A stretch of 64,000 nt of DNA. It comes from Zea mays (Eukaryota; Streptophyta; Magnoliopsida; Poales; Poaceae). The notes beneath the pieces were generated by a model, which saw only the letters and a program-made list of their open reading frames with translations, was not told the origin of the DNA and ran no database searches. Where the stretch lies: the NCBI RefSeq assembly GCF_902167145.1, contig NC_050101.1:111877789-111941788 (forward strand). Reading direction: 5' to 3'. The first letter of the stretch is position 1. Each line of letters opens with the position of its first letter. Position numbers and translations under genes: made by a program. Shown here in pieces: positions 34,707 through 45,776 of the stretch.

Positions 34707-37642
34707 TGTGGCGGAACCGCCCGAATTATTCCAATTTAAGTGTCTAAGTCCCGCCTTAGAGGCTAGACCACACTTAAATAGGAATAACACGTCAGTCCCT
34801 CGGATCTAGTCCGACGAGGCCACTAACAGGATCAAGTACCACGTACTTACTCGATGGTGAGGCACAGAGCAAATACAATAAAACATAAAACCATACATTA
34901 AAGAGTATTAAATTTATTACATCATCATCAGAGTTTAGCAAAAGTAGTAATCATTGTTTGGAATGCAGCGGAATAAAACTAACGATAAGTAAACAGAGAG
35001 ATGGGGAAGTCTGTCCCTTCACTCCTCATGCTCCTCCTCAGCTGAGGTAGGGTCCCACTCGACTGTCCAACCTGGTGGCAAGATGGACGGCCAAGTCACT
35101 CCAGCAACCATGTCCTCCAGAGAACCTGTAAAAAATTATAAACCCCTCTGTACACCCCATTTTGGTAGAGTTTGCCATTTAAATCATTTTCAGCTTAAAG
35201 ATAAAGAAAATAGAAAAGGTAATTTAAATAAAGAACCAGGGAGCACCCACATTTTTGTTAGCTTTCTTATTCAGTATAGTTCACTAGAAAATTTTATTAT
35301 ACCTTTGTTTAGTACAAAAATTAGGAGATACCTTTTATTTTAAGAAAACAAGGAAAACTTAGAAAAATCCTAGAAAAATAACCATGAGGAGAAAACACCC
35401 CAAACCTTGGGATAACTAATGTTTTGTTATTATAAACATAGAAAAATTATGAGTTTTGTTGTTCGATATTTTTCAAATAACAAGTTAGTTGTAAGTGTCT
35501 TTTTAGCATTAAACTTTAGAAAATCCTAACTAAATAACCACTAAGTATCCCTTTGTGATTTTTTTTCACAGAAGCATGTTATTGCCTATAGATACCAGCA
35601 AAAATGACTCTTAGTGCATAACCCACCCTTAGATAAGAGTTGTAGTGCAAAGTGACCCCTTTGCCCCAACTTTTGTTATTTTTGTCCAGGGATTATGCTA
35701 ATTATTCTAGACCTCAAATTTATAAGACAGATTACAGTGACCAATGGTAACCCACTGTAATTTTTACAGAATTTTTGGAAAAATTTAAATCACAGTTGTA
35801 GTTCAAACCTACCCTAAAATCATAAATAGAAAATGAAAAAGGAATTAATGGTGGAGACTAATGTTACCCTAACCAAAACAGCAGCACCCCTTGAGTGCCT
35901 ACTAAAACATTTAAGGGGCAATCCAAGTCTTAATCCATTATGCTTATCCCTAGGCAAAACCTCAAACCTAAATTGATAAGCATAAACCACTAAGAGCCTC
36001 TTATAACAAGGAAAACCCTAAGTTATTAACTAACTTAGTTTTTCTTCACTTAGCATAATGATTACTAAATCCTGCATAATCATAGCATACATGTTTCTTA
36101 TTCATTGCATTCGATAGATTGCAACCTCGCTGACGGAGAGTACATCCTCGTGTCGGAGCAAGGATTTGCTCAGGAGGTAGCCCCGAATCCAGCACCAGAG
36201 CCTACCCCAGAGGATCTAGCTGCCCCAGCTTTGGAAGGCAAGCCCCGGTTTTATGCATAACCATTATTTATATGCTATTTTACTGCACTTAATGTTTGTA
36301 GGCTTGTACTGTGCACTTAAGTGTAGGAGTTGTTTGAAACCCTAGTTGCATGAACTCAGGAATCCTTTGAGATGGATACTAGTATGCTAGGTCGAGTAGC
36401 GGCTTTGCTAATTAGGGTTCTCGGTAGAAGTCGAGTGATTTTTCTAGCACCCGCGCGAGGTCAGGAATTGGTTGTATCCACTTTGCTAATAGAATGATGA
36501 TAGTCTGTGGGCACGAATCCATGGGGATGCGTGGTCTACGAGACGGAAAATGGAATAAGGATTAAGGTGTGGTACCGTGTGTCAAGCGTTTGAACGTACT
36601 AAACATATACCGAGAAATATGGTAAATCGGTAAGCCTAGTACCTGATTGAACCTGCCAGCAGACATATCCCCTCACGCGACCTGAGACGTGGTCTCCCAT
36701 TCCGGTTATGGTGGGTACAAGTGCGGTCACTGCACGACGGCAGTCGGGGTCAGTGAGGCATTGTACGCCAAGGCGGTGAGCCCTGATCTGTTGCCAGGGA
36801 ATCGATGGGGACGGTTGATGTGTGTGGGGACGGAGTGCCTCGCCACGTCGTGTGTTTAGGTTTACCTTACAAGGATAAAAACTCGATTTGAATCGTCTGC
36901 TTCTCGCAGCTAATGAGACTGCTTGATCCATGCTGCTACATTGAGTAACAAGTGGAAATGTGATGATTTGGCAAAAGATGTTGATTGCTAAATTGCTTGA
37001 TACCATGGATGACTAGATAGGTATACATTTAGTCTTAAGAGAGTCACACTAAAACTTGAAAAAGCTTAAACTTGATTTTTTAGACTCAGCTAGTGCTTTT
37101 GGCAACCAAACCCCTCAGCAAAACAGCTGCATGTCTAGAGGTAGAGGAGTAGACTCCTCACACCGGGTAAGTCTAGCTGAGTATTAGTATACTCAGCCTT
37201 ACTTGTGGCATAATTTTTTACAGGTTCTCTGGAGGACATGGTTGCTGGAGTGACTTGGTCGTCCATCTTGCCACCAGGTTGGACAGTCGAGTGGGACCCT
37301 ACCTTGGCTGAGGAGGAGCATGAGGAGTGATGGGACAGGCTTCCCCATCTCTCTGTTTACTTATCGTTAGTTTTATTCCGCTGTATTCCGAACAATGATT
37401 ACTACTTTTGCTAAACTCCGATGATGATATAATAAATTTAATACTCTTTAATGTATGGTTTTATGTTTTATTGTATTTGCTCTGTGCCTCACCATCGAGT
37501 GAGTACGTGGTACTTGATCCTGTTAGTGGCCTTGTCGGACTAGATCCGAGGGACTGGCGTGTTATTCCTATTTAAGTGTGGTCTAGCCTCTAAGGTGGGA
37601 CTTAGACACTTAAATTGGAATAATTTGGGCGGTTCCACCACA
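34707..37642 (+). repeat. Element 3 LTR1, with ~430-bp inverted arms
   Basis: 2,936 bp. The first about 430 bases (34707-35136) are the reverse complement, with few mismatches, of the last about 430 (37213-37642). The LTR could therefore fold into a long stem with a 2-kb loop. The region around 36360-37010 is shared with LTR2 and is non-coding apart from the acidic exons at 36118-37330. Confidence 0.9.
36118..37330 (+). other. Candidate LTR-encoded acidic peptide exons, LTR1
   Basis: Exon A (36118-36237, 120 nt) follows CGATAG and reads CNLADGEYILVSEQGFAQEV and on, rich in Pro and Glu, ending phase 1 at G|GCAAGC. Exon B (37224-37330) follows TTTTTTACAG, restores frame and reads SLEDMVAGVTWSSILPPGW and on to an EEEHEE tail and TGA. 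The intron would be 986 bp. Exon B lies in the inverted arm, so its antisense is also present at the LTR start. Function unknown. Confidence 0.55.
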
Positions 37643-37644
37643 GC

Positions 37645-37656
37645 TGGTATCGGAGC
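37645..37656 (+). promoter_or_regulatory. Primer binding site of element 3
   Basis: TGGTATCGGAGC lies 2 bases after LTR1, an iMet-type primer site with one change. Confidence 0.88.
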
Positions 37657-38062
37657 TCGTACCACCACAGAGGAATCAATAAACTATAAATACCATCCTT
37701 TTTTAAGTAAAACTTGTTAGAAACAAATGTTGGATAGATCGTCAGGACGATAAGGATAGATCTAGGACGTGAAGCCTTAGGGTAATAGAGGGGTAGCTAG
37801 GTGGCTAGTTGAGTAATCCTTACAGGCTACTATAAGGGATGAGAGTTCTTTCCTATTCCCTCTAAGTTGAAATGAGGTCGCTTAGGGCGAGCATGCATGC
37901 ATCCTTACTTAATTTACTTGATAATTGGGTAAGAACTTTAATACACTAAAATAACAGATGGAGTACACCCAGTGCCATTGTCGTAGTCATAGAGAGGCTG
38001 AGTTTAACCCCCTTTTTATTTTATAATTCTTTTTCTTTTTACTTACGCTTAACCGTACACAG

Positions 38063-38932
38063 ATGACTTCTCACGGATCCTTGGACGAAGGGAATGCGCA
38101 GTCCCACACTGACGGACTTGCACGAGAGGGTTTCCCTCGTATCTTGTGGGAGGTACTTCAGGGAGCTGGTTACACGACGCCTCCCCAGTACATGGTGCAG
38201 CTGTTTGAGAAGCACCGAGTGCCCCGCTGTAGGGTGAGGATGACCCTAGAGCCTCATCCCCTACAGCCAGGATGGCGTTTGTTGGATTCAGAGTCTTTTG
38301 GATACAGGGAGGAGGATACTATCGAGGCGATTGCTCTTCACGGACTGACCACCTTCTGAGGATTTCACCCCTTGGAGTTGTCCACTCACCCCATTGGGTT
38401 ATTCCCCACGGAGAAGGAGGACGACCCAATGTGGAAGGACCGAGTGGAGCATGCCAAGGATATATGGGCTATCTACCTAGGTCAGACTGCTCACTTGACG
38501 GTGCGGTGCATGAATGCCCTGTATCGTCTGCAAGTGATGCGAGGAGAGGCAATGTCCCATCTAATGGCATTGTTGGAGTCTACCAAGATCACCTTGGATA
38601 ACAGGGAGGAATTTGTGGTAGACTTGTCCACTGAGATGGTGGAAAAAGACTTACAAGTGGAACAATTGTCAAATGAGATCCAAGAGCTTGAGGAGCTAGT
38701 GGGGACCAGGGAGAACACCATCGAGGTTCTCGAGGATCAGCTTATCAACACTCAGCAGCAACTCACAGAGGCTAACCAGCATCTAGATATGCACCACCAG
38801 GAGATCCAGGACATGGAGGCCAATGAGGATGTCGACGTCGAGGGAGGAGAGGAGCCTACCTCCAGCTTGGACAGTGCTGGCTCAGGGAGACCACCTTCCC
38901 CGGAGTCGAGCGTTGCCTCGTTTGCTCACTAG
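38063..38932 (+). pseudogene. Extra ORF upstream of gag (coiled-coil protein)
   Basis: From ATG 38063 a single frame of about 289 codons runs to TAG 38930, broken only by TGA at 38357. The N-terminal third is globular-looking (GFPRILWEVLQGAGYTTPPQ). Residues about 165-255 are rich in Glu, Gln and Leu with heptad spacing, typical of a coiled coil, followed by an acidic, Ser/Pro-rich tail. Some grass gypsy elements carry an additional sense ORF between primer site and gag; its role is not known to me. I see no similarity to gag, RT or envelope-type proteins (no signal peptide or membrane segment). Confidence 0.7.
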
Positions 38933-39239
38933 GTCACAGAGATAGAGTTAGAAGTCTGTGACGGTAGAACTCCTTGAGGCTAGCTTAGCTTTTGCACCCT
39001 TGGGGTACTAGGCTAGATAGAGTTGAGTCTTTTGAGTTATTGATGTAATCATGACAAACTCTTTTGGAAATGTGGGTGATGAATGATGTCAGCTTTAATT
39101 TAAGAAGAAAAGTTTATGCCATGTGGAATCTTTTATAATTATGCAAGAATCTATTGGTTTTACTCCCCTTTGACTCTTTCATCACGATTGAACAATGAAC
39201 CTCGGAAATATAATATTGAGAATATCCATGATTTTTCAG

Positions 39240-40250
39240 ATGGCAGGAAGGGCGCGTCGTGGATAGAATGAGCGTATTCCTCCACCATCGCCACCGCCTC
39301 CTACTCTGCAAGAGCTGATGGCTCAGCAGAACGAGATCTTGCGACAGTTAGCTCAGCGCCAGCCGCCACCTCAGCATTATGGTGGTGGTGATCATCAGCG
39401 TCACCCGGCGGCAACCACTTATCAAGAGTTCCTCAGTACCCAGCCATCGTTATTCACCAGGGCAGAGGATCCACTTGATGCTGATGTATGGCTGAGAATA
39501 GTGGAATCCAAATTCCCACTACTCAATGGATTTTGTTCAGAGGTGACTAAGGTCAGGTTCGCCACCCAGCAGCTTCGCGGACCCGTGCGGACATGGTGGG
39601 ACCACTTTCTTGCTATGCAGCCAGTTGACCATGATGTGGAATGGAGAGAGTTCAAGGCAGCTTTCAGGGGGCATCATACACCAGCAGGCATTATGAACCG
39701 CAAGCTCAACGAGTTTCTGGCACTCACTTAGGGGAACCGGACAGTGTTACAGTATGCCCAGGCTTTCAATGACCTGTGCCAGTATGCCGGGTATCATGCA
39801 GACACCGATGACAAGAAGAGGGATAGGTTCAGGAGGGGGCTCAGCACTAAGCTCCGCGACCGTCTCAACACAGTCAGGGCCAACAGCTATAATGAGTTAG
39901 TCAACATGGCCATTTCTCAAGAGGACTGTATCACAGCTCGTCAGGCAGAGAAGAAGAGGAAGACCCCTGTGGCCGGACCCTCAGCTCAGCCACAGCGCTT
40001 CAGGATTGTCTCTGACACTCAAAACAAGGGACCTCAGCAGCAACAAGGACGTTGGGTGATCCGACCACAGCAGCAGCAGCAGGCACCCAACCACACCCAG
40101 TTTCCAGTTTAGAGGAACAATCAGCCACAGCAGCAGCAGTACCGTCAGGTCAATGACAACAAGTGTTTCACTTGTGGTAACATCGGGCACTATGCTAAGA
40201 ATTGCCCCAGAAACCAGTAGGGACAGAATGCCAACTAGAACCAAGGCAAG
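39240..40250 (+). pseudogene. gag: Gag of element 3
   Basis: One frame from ATG 39240. The capsid-like region is at about 39430-39930 (DVWLRIVESKFPLL, RTWWDHFL, then YNELVNMAISQEDC), followed by a Gln-rich linker and a CX2CX4HX4C zinc knuckle (CFTCGNIGHYAKNCP, about 40164-40208). The frame never shifts, but TAG stops fall at 39264, 39729, 40110, 40218 and 40236, several in runs where the family has Gln. Gag would package the RNA in a virus-like particle; this copy cannot make a full-length protein. Confidence 0.9.
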
Positions 40251-40259
40251 AGGCAGAAG

Positions 40260-43200
40260 GTGCATGTGAGACAAGGCAGGCTGAATTGCACCACCATGGC
40301 TGATATTCCAAAGGGAGCACCCGTCATGACTGGTATCTTTTCAGTTTTGAATTATCCTGTAATTATTTTTTTGATTCTGGTGCATCACATAGTTTTATCA
40401 ATGCAAAATTTAGTGCCAAATGTCAGCTACCCTTCCATCACACCAATGGGGGTATTACAATTTCAACACCAGGAGGCAGGGTTGCCACCTATCAAATCAA
40501 CAAAAATGTGCCTATAAAGTTTGGTAGTCTGATAATCAAAACCAACCTCATCATTTTGGGTTTGGATAGCGTGGATATCATATTGGGAACTGACTGGTTA
40601 ACCAAACATCAGGCAGTGATTGATATTGCAGCAAGGACTATTGAGGTGCACTCGCCTACTTGTGTTGAAACCACACTATTTTTGCCCGATCAGGGTTGTA
40701 CCCATTCCTGTGCCTTCGTTATGATAGAGTCTCCGGTTGAGAGGATCCCTGTGGTCTGTGACTACCCAGATGTTTTCCGGATGAATTGCCAGGGATGCCA
40801 CCCGACAGAGACATAGAGTTCGCGATTGAATTGCAACCCGGAACTGCACCTATATCCAAGAGACCATATAGGATGCCTCCAGCAGAGTTAGCAGAGTTGA
40901 AAAAGCAGTTGCAAGAATTGTAGGACAAGGGATTCATTCGCCCAAGTACTTCACCCTGGGGATGTCCAGCCTTGTTTGTAAAGAAGGATGAATGTCTGAG
41001 AATGTGTGTCGATTACCGCCCTCTCAATGCGGTGACCATCAAGAACAAATACCCACTGCCCCGCATTGATGTTTTGTTTGATCAGTTGGTGGGAGCCAAA
41101 GTGTTCTCAAAGATAGACCTTCACTCAGGCTACCATCATATCAAGATCTGTGCTAGCGATATTCCCAAGACGGCTTTCTCTACCCGATATGGGCTCTATG
41201 AATTTTTGGTGATGTCTTTTGGGCTGACCAATGCCCCGGCTTATTTCATGTATTTGATGAACTCGGTATTCATGCCAGAGCTGGACAAGTTTGTGGTGGT
41301 TTTCATTGATGACATTCTAGTGTATTCCAAAAATGAAGCTGAGCACACTAAGCATTTGCATATCGTACTTCAAAAACTGCGTGACCATCAGTTGTATGCT
41401 AAATTGTCCAAATGTAAATTCTAGCTGAAGGAGATAAAATTTTTGGGTAACACAATTTCTCAGGACGGGATATCAGTTGATCCTGAGAAGGTACAAGAAG
41501 TAATGGATTGGAAACCTCCTACCACCGTACGACAGATTCAGAGTTTTCTGGGTTTGGCAGGGTATTACCAAAGATTTATTCCAGATTTCTCTAGGATTGC
41601 CAAGCCAATGACTGAATTGTTGAAGAAAGGAGTTAAGTATGAATGGAGCCAGAAGTGTGAGGATGCCTTTCATATGTTGAGGCAGCATTTGACAACAGCA
41701 CTAGTGCTAGCTCAACCTGACAACACCAAGCCCTTTGAGGTTTATTGTGATGCTTCCGGTACTGGATTGGGATGTGTCTTGATGCAAGACAATAGAGTCA
41801 TTGCTTATGCCTCCTGAGCACTCAAACCTCATGAACAGAACTACCCCACACATGATCTGGAGTTAGCAGCTGTAGTTCATGCTCTCAAGATATGGAGACA
41901 TTATTTGATGGGAGCTCACTGTAATATTTACACTGATCATAAGAGTCTCAAATACATCTTCACTCTGGCTGATCTTAATATGAGGCAGAGAAGATGGTTA
42001 GAATTAATCAAGGATTACGATTTGGAGGTGCATTACCATCCTGGCAAAGCCAATGTTGTGGCAGATGCTTTAAGCAGGAAGGCCCAGTGCAATTGTATGA
42101 ACATGGATGCAAGAGTCACCACCCTATGTGATGAGCTGGGCAAGCTAAACCTAGAAGTCGTTTCCTTCGGTGCATTAAGCTATATTTCAGTAGAGCCCAC
42201 CTTACATGATCAGATAGTTATGGCACAAATTGGTGACAAGGGTGTTCAAGTTATCAAGGAAATGATCGAACAGAAGGCAGAAAAATACAAATGCTTCTGT
42301 CAGGACAGCAAAGGAATTCTATGGTTTGGAGACCGATTGGTTGTCCCCAAGAACCCTGAGCTCAGAAAGAAGATATTGGATGAAGCTCACCTTTCCAAAT
42401 TCTCCATGCACCCCAGCAGTAACAAGATGTACCATGACCTCAGATCCTTGTACTGGTGGACCAGATTGAAGAGGGAAATTGCAAAGTATGTATCTGAATG
42501 CAACACTTGCCAGAGAGTCAAGGCCAGTCATTTGAAGGCAGCAGGCACTTTACATCCCCTTCCCATACCATCTTGGAAATGGGAGGATATTTTCATGGAT
42601 TTTATTATGGGATTGCCCAATACCTCCCAACACCATGATTCTATTTGGGTCATCATGGATAGGTTGACCAAGACAGCTCATTTCGTGCCGGTACACACCA
42701 CCCACAAGGCAGAAAAGTATGCAGAAATTTATATTGACCAAATAGTTCGTTTGCATGGAATACCAAGGACTATTGTGTCTAACAGAGGAGCACCATTTGT
42801 AGCACGTTTTTGGGAGCAATTGCAGGAATCACTTGGGACCCATGTATTAAGAAGCTCAGCATACCATCCTCAAACAGATGGTTAGACAGAAAGGGTGAAT
42901 TAGATTTTAGAAGACATGTTGAGAGCATGTGTGCTACACTATGGAAAGGATTGGGACAAGTGTCTTTCTTTGGCAGAGTTCTCTTATAATAACAGCTACC
43001 AGTCCAGTCTAAAGATGGCACCTTTTGAGGCCTTGTATGGGAGAAGGTGTAGGACACCACTAAATTGGTCACAAGCTGGAGAGAGAGAAATTTTTGGGCC
43101 TGACTTGGTACTTGAAGCAGAGGAAAAGGTCAGATTCATTAAGAAGAACTTAGAAGCCGCTCAGGCCAGGAAAAAGAGCTATCATGATAAGAGGAGGAAG

Positions 43201-43650
43201 CCTCTACAGTTTGAAGTGGGAGATCATGTTTATCTTAAAGTGTCACCCACCAAAGGTGTTCAGAGATTTGGAATCAAGGGCAAGTTAGCTCCTCGCTACA
43301 TTGGACCCTATGAGATCAAAGCAGATTGTGGACCCGTAGCATATCAATTGAAGTTGACATCCCACATGTCAGCAGTTCATGATGTGTTCCATGTATCTCA
43401 GCTACGGAAGTGTGTCCGCTTACCCACTGAAGTACTACCTGAACCAGAAATTGAGATAGAACCAGACTTGTCTTATCAAGAGCACCCCGTCAAGGTGTTG
43501 GATCAAAAGGAGAGATCAATGCGGGCAAAGTCGATCAGAATGTATAAGGTTCAGTGGAGTCACCATTTAGTAGAAGAAGCTACATGGGAGACTGAGGATT
43601 TTCTACGTTCTCGCTTCCCCGACTTTCTGCCCAAAGGAGTCGGTACGTAA
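40260..43650 (+). pseudogene. pol: Pol of element 3 (protease, RT, RNase H, integrase, chromo-type tail)
   Basis: Domains in order are: aspartic protease with DSGASHSF (40373, one base out of the gag frame after a T run); RT with FIDD at about 41305; RNase H (YTDHKSLKY, 41929); integrase zinc finger (HLSKFSMH ... CNTCQRVK, 42390-42520); integrase core with the first Asp in MDFIMGLP (42595) but SNRG where SDRG is expected (42781, Asp to Asn); and a chromodomain-like tail (KVQWSHHLVEEATWE, about 43545). A one-base loss near 40770 shifts frame. Later damage is only stops: TAG 40921, 41422, 42883, 42901 and TGA 41815. The layout and motifs place it in the chromovirus gypsy lineage, probably Tekay/Del-like. 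Confidence 0.92.
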
Positions 43651-43887
43651 TCCAAAACCCCACCCCCACCTGCCCTTTGAATCTAAATATAAGAAAAACT
43701 TAGATGTTAAAGGTACAGTAAGCTCTTAAAATAACTTTAGAAGGGCTTCCTTCTGAAGTTGCAAAGAGAATGAAATTCGAAGAGCAGTTAACTAGAGAAA
43801 CTTGGACAAGGAAAGGAGCAACACACCAACACACCTTCATGGCACCCCTCCAAAGGACTCTACCTAAATCTCAGGACGAGATTCCTT

Positions 43888-43901
43888 TAAGGGGGGAGGG
43901 C
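43888..43901 (+). promoter_or_regulatory. Polypurine tract after pol
   Basis: TAAGGGGGGAGGGC directly precedes an LTR start TGTAACACCTCAGG. Confidence 0.85.
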
Positions 43902-45607
43902 TGTAACACCTCAGGTGTTACCTAGGGTTTTTCAGTTAAGGCTACACAAGTAAAGCCCATCATCACATGTGGCTTAACTTGAGTAAAGGAATTCAAACTT
44001 GGAAAACAAGATCCTAAATAAGTGCAACCTATCTTAGATGTCATGCCTTGGTTTTTTTATGCACATATAAAGGGGGGAATTGCCCAAACCCTAATGCAAA
44101 CCTCTTTGGACCATTGGAGCCCTAGAGGTGTGTATGACCAAGAGGCTATGAAAACCACATGATCTTGACTCGGACCAATTATAAAAGTTGTAGTACACTT
44201 AATACTCTACAAATAATAGTAAGAAAGTGACCCCAAAAAGATTTCAGAAAAACCCCAAAAGATTCACCAAAGGGTGGAACATAAAAGGAAAATCAGAATT
44301 CTTCTAAGTCCAAAATCAACCCTATTGCAAAGATCAAACATGTTCACCTTGATCCCAAACTCAAAACCACTTGACCCAATTGACAAAGTGGCGCCAAAAT
44401 ACCCCTAGAACACCCTGGAAAAGTTTGAACCCAACCCTAAGTCGTTTGACACGACATGACACAAGTTTTGTCTCGGTGTGGACAGCTCTGACAGAGCCAA
44501 CTTCCCACCCCCGTATCCAGACCACATCTACCCTTGGAACTCACATGAACTAGGTAGCTCTAGGTGCAGGGAAGAGATCTCTCACAGGTCTTAGGGCAAG
44601 ATTCATACGTTTTGGCTGCTCAGTAGAGGGAAGAACAAGGGCAGAAGCAAAGAGCCACGTGTTCGACGCGCTCTGAGCTCGCCAGAGCACGCCCGACGCC
44701 CGCCCCCGCGTGCCCCCGCGTCGCGCCAAGCCAAGCCAGCGCCGTTGCCCGCGCCCGCGCCTATAAAAGCCGCCATGGACTTCGACCGTACTCCCCCGCG
44801 CGCGCTCGACCTCACCGGAGCACCAGATCACCGGCATTGCCCCGCGCACGGCGTGCCCGCGGCCACCCAAACACCCACCACCTTAGACCGGCCAGCAGAG
44901 CCTCTCCCAGCCGCGTCCGACCCTCGAAGTAGACAGTGCGTGCCTCGATGAAGCTCTCCGAGCGAGGAATCGAACTTTGCCTCGCCGGAGAAGCCAGTCC
45001 ACGGTCGCCGGACTTCACCCGACCGCCGGTGAACGTAGACCGAGCTCCACGGTGAGTTGTTCTCCAATTCCTTGCACGAGTCGACTCATCAACACCCTGT
45101 GAAGCTCCCCGTGCCATTGGATTGACTGGAATCGCCGTGGTTAGGCCGGAGCTCTCGCCGCCGACGAGTTCACCCGCTTGCGCACGTGGACAGGCCGATT
45201 CTGGCCACCACCACCGTCGAGCCGTACCTCGCTGTGACCGCAAGAACCTCCCAGAGCCAACCCCGCCTCTCGCCGGACCTCCCTCGCCTCCGGTAAGTCG
45301 CGCCGCCCTTTTCTTTTCCACGGTTACTGTTTAGATAAGGGGAGGGACCTCAGGGGAGAAGAAGAAAAGGCCAGGGGGTTTTGCGCAATGTCAGTGACTC
45401 GAGGGAATAGTGGCGCAGGGGTATAACTGAAAGGGTTGATTTAGAAAGAACCCAGGGTCTTCGGTGCAAATGAGTTTTCCAGAAAACCTTTTAAGTATTT
45501 CTGATTTAAATCCAAACAGAACTTGAAAAATTCATAACTTCAGTTTTGTTTACCCAAATCGAGTCAAACCAATTTTGCCAGATCATAAATAATGTAGTGG
45601 AAAATCC
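43902..45607 (+). repeat. Truncated 3' LTR following pol
   Basis: It starts TGTAACACCTCAGGTG, with TATAAAA at 44762-44768, a GC-rich leader and donor-like sites (ACG|GTGAGT at about 45051, CCG|GTAAGT at about 45293). It stops at 45607 without an LTR end and joins a copy of the element 2 interior through the shared hexamer AAAGGC. It does not match LTR1 or LTR2. The ORFs of 60-169 codons in it are GC-rich by-products. Confidence 0.82.
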
Positions 45608-45776
45608 AAAGGCTTTGGGGAGTTGCATCCCCATTTAGTAGTGGAAAATCCTAGTGTTGATCGCACCTGCCAATGCCTTGGGTTTTATTTTATATTGTTT
45701 TTTTATTATGGGTAAGGTGTTGTTTGGTTTTGGGAGTCATTTTAAATTAGTTGGAGGCTGAATCAGGCTTCACTTA
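45608..45776 (+). repeat. Copied left flank of element 3
   Basis: 169 bp nearly identical to 34537-34706 (one substitution and one T-run difference seen), including the ACTTA target site. It lies directly before LTR2. Confidence 0.93.

Noticed and set aside
36599..37006. 135-codon minus-strand ORF in LTR1 (shorter copy at 47867-48079)
   Set aside because: It is truncated in LTR2 and has no codon or family support; the region is a non-coding LTR part shared among grass gypsy families.
37643..43901. Endogenous pararetrovirus or virus with envelope
   Set aside because: Domain order protease-RT-RNase H-integrase with LTRs, tRNA primer site and chromo-type tail is that of a gypsy retrotransposon; no movement protein, envelope or membrane segments seen.
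44550..45334. GC-rich frames of 60-169 codons after pol
   Set aside because: They overlap on both strands within the truncated LTR leader next to its TATA box; typical shadow frames.
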